From NCBI GenBank assembly GCA_030526245.1, contig JAUNDD010000003.1, positions 25,680 through 89,679 of the forward strand: a DNA stretch of 64,000 nt, given 5' to 3'. The translations under genes were made by a program, and so were the position numbers. The notes under the pieces are model-generated. The model did no database searches. It saw only the letters and a list, made by a program, of their open reading frames with translations, and was not told where the DNA came from. Shown here piece by piece: positions 33,378-40,801 of this stretch. This DNA is from Lachnospiraceae bacterium (lineage in GTDB: Bacteria > Bacillota > Clostridia > Lachnospirales > Lachnospiraceae). Within the stretch, counting starts at the first letter, position 1, and every line of letters begins with the position of its first letter.

Positions 33378-33611
33378 TTAGACTGTTGCAAAGCGACCGA
33401 TCACCGGACGCAGGATCTTGTGATCCTCCGGGCTGTAGGACAGGGTCAGTTCGCGGCCAAGATCCATAGCCAGGATGCCCATGATCGATTTGGCATCGAT
33501 CAGTACGCGGTCGTAGGACAGATCTACGTCATGCTGACAAAGCTTCGTGCAGGAAACGAGATCACGTACATCTTCTACGGCGTTCAGCTTGATTTTCTGG
33601 TTGATTAACAT
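33378..33611 (-). CDS. HPr-like protein lacking the phosphoryl histidine
   Basis: 77-residue HPr-fold protein. DAKSIMGILAMDLGRELTL matches the HPr regulatory region, with Ser42 at the position of Ser46. The active-site loop normally reading GIHARP is replaced by residues with no histidine (VEDVRDLVS). It therefore cannot pass phosphate through the sugar PTS, but could be phosphorylated on serine by HPr kinase and act in catabolite control, as Crh does in Bacillus. GAGGTG lies 5-6 nt before ATG. It has a strong promoter of its own (33665-33693). A Crh-like role is inference. Confidence 0.8.
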   Translation of the reverse strand: MLINQKIKLNAVEDVRDLVSCTKLCQHDVDLSYDRVLIDAKSIMGILAMDLGRELTLSYSPEDHKILRPVIGRFATV

Positions 33612-33664
33612 GTATGATCACCTCGTAATTCTCAAAAAATGAAAGTGTTTTCAAGTTGAAAAGC

Positions 33665-33693
33665 ATTATGCTCTTGACTATCATATTTGTCAA
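33665..33693 (-). promoter_or_regulatory. Promoter of the HPr-like gene
   Basis: On the minus strand TTGACA, 17-nt spacer, CATAAT. Confidence 0.82.
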
Positions 33694-33950
33694 TAATGGT
33701 CATTGAAATTTGTGTATATCTTACAAAAATGAAGTTTGGCGTGGATTTTCGAAACGTTTTCGCACAGGTTTCTTTGGAAGCAGCCGACAGCTGGATGCAT
33801 AGGATTACCATGCAGCGCAATGAAAAACGGTGTTTTTTTGTATAGATTTCAGGTAAAATTTTGGCGGCAGAGCAACATAAAGCATGAGATGCAGCGGAAG
33901 TTCTGTGAAAATTAAGTGAAATATGGCGCTATAAGAGGGAAAATCGTTGT

Positions 33951-34081
33951 TTTGTTTTGGAACCGAAGAAGCAGTCGCGGAGATACCTGACGTTTGTTTC
34001 GGAGCCGGAAGATCCGCCACGGAGATATCTGGCCTTTGTTTCGGAGCCGGAAGATCCGCCACGGAGATACCGGGTTTCCGG
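33951..34081. repeat. 42-nt tandem repeat upstream of the helicase gene
   Basis: Units at 33978-34019 and 34020-34061 (CGGAGATAyCTGrC, then TTTGTTTCGGAGCCGGAAGA), a partial third copy to 34081 and a decayed one from 33951. The period is a multiple of three and the frame stays open into the helicase gene, but no start signal precedes it. Confidence 0.82.
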
Positions 34082-34116
34082 AATGTACCCATGTGATAAT
34101 GAAGAAAGGAGAACGA

Positions 34117-36576
34117 ATGGAAGAAAAACAGCAGGATGCAGAGCACGCGCTGATACGCGTATCCGTACGTTCTCTGGTTGAGTTTGTGCTGCGAAGCGGA
34201 AACATCGACAGCAGCAGCGGCGGCATGATGGTGAAGGATGCCATGATGCTGGGCAGCCGGCTCCACCGAAAACTGCAGGCCAATGAAGGCGACAGCTATG
34301 AGGCGGAGGTGCCTCTGGCCGGGGAGTTTCCAGATGATGGCTTTACCCTGCTGGTGGAAGGCCGGGCGGACGGCATCATTCATGACGGAGAGAGCATCAC
34401 CATCGACGAGATCAAGGGTGTTCTGAAAAATGTAGAGAACATGGAGGAGCCTGTGGGGATCCATCTGGCTCAGGCGAAGGTCTATGCCTGGCTGTATTTG
34501 CGCGATCATCCGGATATGGAACAGATCGGCATCCGGATGTCCTACATTCATCTGGAGTCGGAAAAAATCCGCCGGTTTTATGAAAGCTATGGGCGGGAGG
34601 AGCTGCGGATCTGGTTTAAGGATGTGCTGGATGAGTACCGCCGTTGGGCGGATATGGAAGTAAAATGGAAGAAAAAGCGCACCCGGTCCATCAAAAAGCT
34701 GACCTTCCCCTTTGCCTACCGGGATGGGCAGAAACAGCTGGCGGGGTATGTATATCGCACCATTGCCCAGGGAAAGCTGCTGTTTATTCAGGCCCCCACC
34801 GGCGTGGGAAAAACCATCACGACGGTCTTTCCGGCTGTGAAAGCCATGGGGGAAGGCCTGGGAGACAAGCTGTTCTATCTGACGGCCCGGTCCATCGCCC
34901 GGACCGCAGCCTGCGAGGCCCTGGAGCTTCTGCGGAAGAGGGGGATGGCCTTTAAAAGTGTGGAGCTGACGGCCAAGGAGAAGATCTGCTGTCTGGACAG
35001 TCCGAAGTGTACGCCTCAGGATTGTCCCCGGGCCAGGGGTCATTATGACCGGGTCAACGAGGTGATCTATGAGCTGCTCCGGAGCCGGGATGTACTGAGC
35101 CGCGAGGTGATCGAAGAGGCGGCGGAGAAGGGAAATGTCTGTCCTTTTGAGCTGTCGCTGGATCTGTCTTTGTGGACGGATGCGGTGATCGGTGACTACA
35201 ACTATGTGTTCCATCCCCGCTCCCGGTTAAAACGCTTCTTTGGTGAGGGCATCAAGGGCGACTATCTGTTTCTCATCGATGAGGCCCACAATCTGGTGGA
35301 TCGGGGCCGGGATATGTTCAGTGCCCAGATCGTCAAAGAGGAACTGCTGGCTCTGAAAAAGCAGGTGGCGCCCTGGGCTCCGGCACTGGAGCGGGCGCTG
35401 ATGCGGTGCAACAAGTCCATGCTGGCTATGAAGCGGGAGTGTGAGGACTATCAGGTGCGGGAGGACGGCCCGGGAACGCTGCCCATTCAGCTGATGAATC
35501 TCTCCTCTCAGATGGAGGATTTCCTGGAGGAGACCCGCCGGGATCATGAGGGATTGAAGCGGATCCGCAGTCAGCAGGTGCCTGCCGAGGTGCGGGAGGC
35601 GGTGCTGGACATGTATTTTCAGGTCAGCTTTTTCCTGGAGATCTGCGACCTGCTGGATGAACACTATGTGGTCTACACGGAGCACACGGCGGAGGGGCGG
35701 TTCCGGCTGCGGCTCTACAACGTGGATCCGTCCGCCAATCTGCAGAGCTGTCTGAAGAAGAGCCGATCGGCAATCCTGTTTTCGGCCACGCTGCTGCCCA
35801 TTGATTATTATAAGAAGCTTCTCTGTGATGTGAGCGACCCTTATGCGGTATATGCTCACAGCTGTTTTCAGCCGGAGAAGCTGCGGGTTCTGATCGGCCG
35901 GGACACCAGCAGCCTGTATAAACGGCGGGGGCCCCAGCAGTATCAGCGGATGGCGGAGTATATTCTGGAAATGGCCCGGTCGAGGCCCGGTCATTACATG
36001 GCCTTCTTCCCTTCCTTTAAGATGCTGGAGGATGTTTATGAGGAGCTTCTGCGGCAGAAGGAGGGGGCAGCGGTCCGTTTTCTGGTGCAGCAGCGGCATA
36101 TGAGCGAGGAAGAGCGGGAAGATTTTCTGCGGGAATTCCGGGAGACGGAGCAGAAGACGCCAGGCGACTCTTTGCTCGGCCTGTGTGTGGCCGGCAGTAT
36201 CTTTTCGGAGGGTATCGATCTGCGGGGTGATTCCCTGATCGGAGCAGCGGTGGTGGGCGTGCCCCTGCCGATGGTTTGCACCGAGCAGGAGATCCTGCGC
36301 CGGTATTACGACGAACGGGGGGAGGACGGCTTTTACTACGCCTACCTTTGTCCGGCCATGAACCGGGTGCTGCAGGCGGCCGGGCGGGTGATCCGGACCG
36401 AGGAGGATGAGGGCATCGTTTTGCTGATGGACGAACGTTTTTCTTCCTATAATATACAGTCCATGTTTCCACGGGAATGGACACAGACCAGGATCTGCAG
36501 CCTGCGGACCTTCCCCGGGGAGGCCCGGGCCTTCTGGGAGGAGCGGACGAAACCTGAAGACCATGTTTCTTCATAA
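34117..36576 (+). CDS. Fe-S DinG/XPD-type helicase with N-terminal PD-(D/E)XK nuclease-like domain
   Basis: 819-residue superfamily 2 DNA helicase. Residues about 1-190 look like a Cas4/RecB-type PD-(D/E)XK fold (VEGRADGIIH and TIDEIKG near 98). The helicase has Walker A APTGVGKT at about 227-234 and DEAH in LIDEAHNL near 386. Four cysteines (ICCLDSPKCTPQDCPRARG and NVCPFEL) fit the XPD iron-sulfur cluster, and motif VI is QAAGRVIRTEEDEG near 752. It probably unwinds and may cleave unusual DNA structures in repair. ATG 34117 follows AAAGGAG; the frame runs open further upstream through a tandem repeat but without a start signal. Confidence 0.88.
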   Translation: MEEKQQDAEHALIRVSVRSLVEFVLRSGNIDSSSGGMMVKDAMMLGSRLHRKLQANEGDSYEAEVPLAGEFPDDGFTLLVEGRADGIIHDGESITIDEIKGVLKNVENMEEPVGIHLAQAKVYAWLYLRDHPDMEQIGIRMSYIHLESEKIRRFYESYGREELRIWFKDVLDEYRRWADMEVKWKKKRTRSIKKLTFPFAYRDGQKQLAGYVYRTIAQGKLLFIQAPTGVGKTITTVFPAVKAMGEGLGDKLFYLTARSIARTAACEALELLRKRGMAFKSVELTAKEKICCLDSPKCTPQDCPRARGHYDRVNEVIYELLRSRDVLSREVIEEAAEKGNVCPFELSLDLSLWTDAVIGDYNYVFHPRSRLKRFFGEGIKGDYLFLIDEAHNLVDRGRDMFSAQIVKEELLALKKQVAPWAPALERALMRCNKSMLAMKRECEDYQVREDGPGTLPIQLMNLSSQMEDFLEETRRDHEGLKRIRSQQVPAEVREAVLDMYFQVSFFLEICDLLDEHYVVYTEHTAEGRFRLRLYNVDPSANLQSCLKKSRSAILFSATLLPIDYYKKLLCDVSDPYAVYAHSCFQPEKLRVLIGRDTSSLYKRRGPQQYQRMAEYILEMARSRPGHYMAFFPSFKMLEDVYEELLRQKEGAAVRFLVQQRHMSEEEREDFLREFRETEQKTPGDSLLGLCVAGSIFSEGIDLRGDSLIGAAVVGVPLPMVCTEQEILRRYYDERGEDGFYYAYLCPAMNRVLQAAGRVIRTEEDEGIVLLMDERFSSYNIQSMFPREWTQTRICSLRTFPGEARAFWEERTKPEDHVSS

Positions 36577-36642
36577 ATCCGGGGAAATGAAAAGCTGGCG
36601 GCGACAGCTGAGCCGTGAATGAAAGGCAGAGAGTTTTCGGGG

Positions 36643-36740
36643 GTGCAGTTTAGCCGGTTCGGTTCCGCGAGGCGTTTTGCCGCGTAGGCGGTAAAATCCC
36701 GAGGGCAGCAGGCCAAAATCCCGAGGGTTTTTCGGAACGA
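36643..36740. repeat. Family D copy, reverse orientation, diverged
   Basis: GTGCAGTTTAG ... GGTTCCGCGAGGCGTTTTGC, CGCGTAGGCGGTAAAAT, then GGCCAAAATCCCGAGGG, matching the elements of the 3765-3906 copy in reverse order. It sits just upstream of the purL promoter. Confidence 0.65.
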
Positions 36741-36754
36741 TATTTCAGGTTTGC

Positions 36755-36784
36755 TTGCCAAGATAAACTGAATTGGTATATTAT
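36755..36784 (+). promoter_or_regulatory. purL promoter
   Basis: TTGCCA with TATTAT 18 nt downstream (or TATATT at 16). A small hairpin ATGGTGC/GCACCAT follows at 36794-36816. No purine riboswitch core was seen. Confidence 0.6.
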
Positions 36785-36858
36785 GGAGTCGGTATGGTGC
36801 GTTTTTGCGGCACCATTGAATGATTAGCTACAGATGTTTGGGCATAAGGAGGATTCCG

Positions 36859-39800
36859 ATGAGCAGTGTAAGACGTGTGTATGTAGAAAAGAAAGAGGCC
36901 TTTGCAGGTGCTGCCAGAGACCTGACGGGTGAGATCCGTAAGTATCTGGGCATCAGCTCGCTGACGCGCATTCGCATTCTTATCCGTTACGATATTGAAG
37001 AGATTTCCGATGCGGTCTTTGAACAGGCCCTGAATGTTGTCTTTTCCGAACCGCCGGTAGATACCCTGTACCGTGAGACATTTCCGATGCAGGAGAGCGA
37101 TCGGACCTTTACTGTAGAATACCTGCCGGGACAGTTTGATCAGAGAGCTGATTCGGCTGTTCAGTGTGTGCAGCTGATCCGTGAAGATGAGCAGCCCATC
37201 ATCCGCTCCGCCACCACCTACGTGCTGGAGGGTGAGATGACCGACGAGCAGTTCGCAGCTGTAAAGAATTACTGCATCAACCCGGTGGACTCCAGAGAAG
37301 CAGCCGCTGAAAAGCCGGAGACCCTTCGCATGGAGTTTGCAGATCCGGAGGATGTTAAGATCTTTGACGGTCTGACTGCTGCCAGCGAGGATGAGCTGAA
37401 GGAGCTGTATGCTTCCCTGAACCTGGCTATGACCTTCCGCGATTTCCTGTGCATCCGTGATTACTTCCGGGATGAGGAAAAGCGCGATCCGTCCATGACC
37501 GAGGTACGTATGCTGGATACCTACTGGTCGGATCACTGCCGTCACACCACCTTCCTGACCGAGCTGAAGAACGTTTCCTTCGACGATGGAAAGTATGCAC
37601 AGCCGATTCAGGAGACCTGGCATGAATACCTGGCTGATCGTGACGTTCTGTATAAGGGACGCTCCGACAAGTTTGTCAGCCTGATGGATATGGCCCTGCT
37701 GGGTGCCAAGAAGCTCAAGGCCGAGGGCAAGCTGGAGGACCAGGAGGAATCCGATGAGATCAACGCCTGCAGTATCGTCGTGCCAATCGAGATCGACGGC
37801 GAGACCGAGGAATGGCTGATCAACTTTAAGAATGAGACCCACAATCATCCCACAGAGATCGAACCCTTTGGTGGTGCTGCCACCTGTCTGGGCGGTGCGA
37901 TCCGCGATCCGCTGTCGGGAAGAACCTATGTATATCAGGCAATGCGCGTGACCGGTGCCGCTGATCCGCGTGCATCAGTAGCAGAGACCATGCCGGGCAA
38001 GCTGCCCCAGGTCAAGCTGGTTCGCGAAGCTGCACATGGCTACAGCTCCTACGGAAACCAGATCGGTCTGGCTACCGGCTATGTTAAGGAAGTTTATCAT
38101 CCGGATTATGTGGCTAAGCGTATGGAGATCGGTGCCGTTATGGCAGCTGCTCCCCGCAATGCCGTTATGAGAGAGACCTCGGATCCGGGCAACATCATCA
38201 TCCTGCTGGGTGGACGTACCGGCCGTGACGGTATCGGCGGTGCAACCGGTTCCTCCAAGGCCCACACCACCTCCTCCATCGAGGTATGCGGTGCCGAGGT
38301 ACAGAAGGGTAATGCACCCACCGAGCGTAAGCTGCAGAGAATGTTCCGTCGTCCGGAGGTTTCCAGCCTGATCCGCAAGTGTAACGACTTTGGTGCCGGC
38401 GGTGTATCCGTTGCCATCGGTGAGCTGGCCGACGGTCTGCGCATCGACCTGGACAAGGTGCCGAAGAAGTATGCCGGTCTGGATGGAACCGAGCTGGCTA
38501 TCTCCGAATCTCAGGAGAGAATGGCTGTTGTTGTTGCAGCTGAGGATGTAGAGAAGTTCCTGGGCTACGCACAGGAGGAGAACCTGGAGGCTGTCTGCGT
38601 GGCTGAGGTCACCGAGGAGCCGAGACTGGTTCTGACCTGGAGAGGCAAGGAGATCGTCAATGTATCCCGTGCGTTCCTGAACACCAACGGTGCGCATCAG
38701 GAGACGGATGTACAGGTAGAGATGCCCTCCGAGGAGGAGAATTACTTCAATCGTCCGGAGGTATCCGAGGAAGAGGCAGGACAGAAGCTGCTGGATACCC
38801 TGGCTGATCTGAACTGCTGCAGCCAGAGAGGTCTGGTAGAGCGCTTCGACGGCTCCATCGGTGCCGGCAGCGTGCTGATGCCCTTTGGCGGTAAGTATCA
38901 GAGAACCGAGACCCAGGCTATGGTAGCCAAGGTACCGGTGCTGAAGGGACACACCGATGCGGTGACCATGATGTCCTACGGCTTCGATCCGTATCTGTCC
39001 AGCTGGAGCCCGTATCACGGATCTCAGTTTGCTATCGTTGAGTCGGTGGCTCGTATCGCAGCAGCCGGCGGTGACGTTCGCAAGATCCGTTTCACCTTCC
39101 AGGAGTATTTCCGCCGCATGAGCGCGGATCCGAAGCGCTGGAGCCAGCCGATGGCAGCACTGCTGGGTGCATATCGTGCACAGGTCAAGCTGGGACTGCC
39201 CTCCATCGGTGGTAAGGACAGTATGTCCGGAAGCTTCAACGAGATCGATGTTCCGCCGACACTGGTTTCCTTCGCAGTGGATGTAGCCAGTGAGCGTACC
39301 GTGGTAACACCGGAGCTGAAGAAGGCCGGCAGCCGTCTGGTATGGCTGCACACCGACAGAGACAGCTTCGATCTGCCGGATTACGACAAGCTGCTGGCGC
39401 AGTACGATGCTTTCTTTGCAGATGTGAAGGCCGGCCGGATCCTGTCCGCATGGGCAGTAGACGGAAACGGTATGGCAGCCGGCGCAGCACGCATGGCATT
39501 CGGTAACCGTCTGGGCGTGAAGTTTGCCGATGACGTGACCGGAGCACAGCTGTTTGCACCGAACTTCGGTGATATCCTGGCTGAGGTACCGGCCGATGCA
39601 GAGGGCTTTGAGGCCGCTTACACCGTTGTCGGTGAGGTCGTGGCTGAAGAAAGCATCCGCTGGAGAAGCGTCAACGTGGCTCTGGATCAGGCACAGAATG
39701 CCTGGGAAGGAACCCTGGAGAACGTATTCCGCACCAGAAGTGCTCATCCGGAGACCTCTCAGGAAGCACAGACCGAGCCCTACAAGGCAGGCAGCCTCTA

Positions 39801-40620
39801 TGTTTGCAAGAACAAGGTGGCTAAGCCGCGTGTATTCATCCCGGTATTCCCGGGTACCAACTGTGAGTACGACAGTGCCCGTGTCTTTGAGGCCGCCGGT
39901 GCCGAGACTCAGACTGTGGTATTCAGAAACATGACCGCTTCCGATGTCCGTGAATCCGTTGAGACTTTCACCAAGGCCATCGAGCAGGCACAGATCATCA
40001 TGTTCCCGGGCGGCTTCTCCGCCGGTGACGAACCGGATGGTTCTGCAAAGTTCTTTGCAACTGCATTCCGCAACGAGAAGATCAAGGAAGCTGTCAATAA
40101 GCTGCTCCAGGAGAGAGACGGTCTGGCACTGGGTATCTGTAACGGTTTCCAGGCACTGATCAAGCTGGGACTGGTTCCGAATGGCGAGATCCTGACCCAG
40201 ACGGCCGATTCACCGACCCTGACCTTCAACACCATCGGACGTCATATCTCCCGCATGGTCTATACGAAGGTAATGAGCAACAAGTCCCCGTGGCTGCAGG
40301 GAGCTACCCTGGGTGAGACCTATGTTAACCCGGCTTCCCACGGCGAAGGACGTTTCGTTGCCAACGCAGAGTGGCTGAAGAAGCTGGCTGAAAACGGTCA
40401 GATTGCAACCATGTACGCGGATGCCAACGGACAGCTGTCCATGGACGAGGAGTGGAACATCAACGGCTCCTTCGGCGGTGTCGAAGGTATCACCAGCCCG
40501 GATGGCCGTGTATTCGGTAAGATGTGCCACAGCGAGCGTCGCGGACAGAGCATTGGCATGAACATCGTCGGAAATCAGGATATGAAGATCTTCGAGTCCG
40601 GCGTGGCATACTTTAAGTAA
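36859..40620 (+). CDS. purL: Phosphoribosylformylglycinamidine synthase, single-chain clostridial type
   Basis: Fourth step of purine synthesis: FGAR + glutamine + ATP to FGAM. 1253 residues join the PurS-like start, the PurL core and a C-terminal class I glutaminase. Core motifs: SDHCRHTTF, NFKNETHNHPTEIEPFGGAATCLGGAIRDPLSGR, GGKDSMSGSF. The glutaminase spans about 1000-1253: FPGTNCEYDSAR, GICNGFQAL (nucleophile Cys near 1094), HGEGRF (His near 1161 and Glu). It fits the shorter clostridial form. AGGAGG lies 6 nt before ATG 36859. No other pur gene is adjacent. It is the largest gene of the window. Confidence 0.97.
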   Translation: MSSVRRVYVEKKEAFAGAARDLTGEIRKYLGISSLTRIRILIRYDIEEISDAVFEQALNVVFSEPPVDTLYRETFPMQESDRTFTVEYLPGQFDQRADSAVQCVQLIREDEQPIIRSATTYVLEGEMTDEQFAAVKNYCINPVDSREAAAEKPETLRMEFADPEDVKIFDGLTAASEDELKELYASLNLAMTFRDFLCIRDYFRDEEKRDPSMTEVRMLDTYWSDHCRHTTFLTELKNVSFDDGKYAQPIQETWHEYLADRDVLYKGRSDKFVSLMDMALLGAKKLKAEGKLEDQEESDEINACSIVVPIEIDGETEEWLINFKNETHNHPTEIEPFGGAATCLGGAIRDPLSGRTYVYQAMRVTGAADPRASVAETMPGKLPQVKLVREAAHGYSSYGNQIGLATGYVKEVYHPDYVAKRMEIGAVMAAAPRNAVMRETSDPGNIIILLGGRTGRDGIGGATGSSKAHTTSSIEVCGAEVQKGNAPTERKLQRMFRRPEVSSLIRKCNDFGAGGVSVAIGELADGLRIDLDKVPKKYAGLDGTELAISESQERMAVVVAAEDVEKFLGYAQEENLEAVCVAEVTEEPRLVLTWRGKEIVNVSRAFLNTNGAHQETDVQVEMPSEEENYFNRPEVSEEEAGQKLLDTLADLNCCSQRGLVERFDGSIGAGSVLMPFGGKYQRTETQAMVAKVPVLKGHTDAVTMMSYGFDPYLSSWSPYHGSQFAIVESVARIAAAGGDVRKIRFTFQEYFRRMSADPKRWSQPMAALLGAYRAQVKLGLPSIGGKDSMSGSFNEIDVPPTLVSFAVDVASERTVVTPELKKAGSRLVWLHTDRDSFDLPDYDKLLAQYDAFFADVKAGRILSAWAVDGNGMAAGAARMAFGNRLGVKFADDVTGAQLFAPNFGDILAEVPADAEGFEAAYTVVGEVVAEESIRWRSVNVALDQAQNAWEGTLENVFRTRSAHPETSQEAQTEPYKAGSLYVCKNKVAKPRVFIPVFPGTNCEYDSARVFEAAGAETQTVVFRNMTASDVRESVETFTKAIEQAQIIMFPGGFSAGDEPDGSAKFFATAFRNEKIKEAVNKLLQERDGLALGICNGFQALIKLGLVPNGEILTQTADSPTLTFNTIGRHISRMVYTKVMSNKSPWLQGATLGETYVNPASHGEGRFVANAEWLKKLAENGQIATMYADANGQLSMDEEWNINGSFGGVEGITSPDGRVFGKMCHSERRGQSIGMNIVGNQDMKIFESGVAYFK

Positions 40621-40631
40621 TAAAGATCAGG

Positions 40632-40712
40632 GCGTCAAAAAGGTACTCTCTGCTTCATGCCTGCATGAAAGCGGAGGTGTGACCTGAGAATACGTAAGCA
40701 TACGTTTGACAC
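40632..40712. repeat. Dispersed repeat family A, copy 2
   Basis: GCGTCA..TGACAC ends enclose CTCTGCTTCATGCC/GCATGAAAGCGGAG, plus a second small palindrome TACGTAAGCATACG absent from copy 1. Located right after purL. Confidence 0.75.
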
Positions 40713-40732
40713 TTGATCGAATGCAGACATAA

Positions 40733-40773
40733 GGACGGCGGGGTCAACAAACCGTTGACTTCGCCGTCTTTAA
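40733..40773 (+). terminator. Terminator after purL
   Basis: GACGGCGGGGTCAAC and GTTGACTTCGCCGTC pair across AAACC, then TTTAAAAA; a family A repeat lies between the stop and this hairpin. Confidence 0.8.
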
Positions 40774-40801
40774 AAACATCAGTCAGGAGAAAACAAAGCC
40801 A

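Noticed and set aside
33994-34116. N-terminal extension of the helicase through the tandem repeat
   Set aside because: The frame is open, but AAAGGAG directly precedes ATG 34117 and the extension encodes only repeat-derived residues.
37975-39747. Long open frame on the minus strand inside purL
   Set aside because: It is the antisense shadow of a high-GC-third-position gene: no start signals, low-complexity Gln/His/Arg/Leu composition and no family resemblance. The same holds for the minus-strand frames across 2294-3745, 4213-5505, 26453-28114 and 35227-36564.
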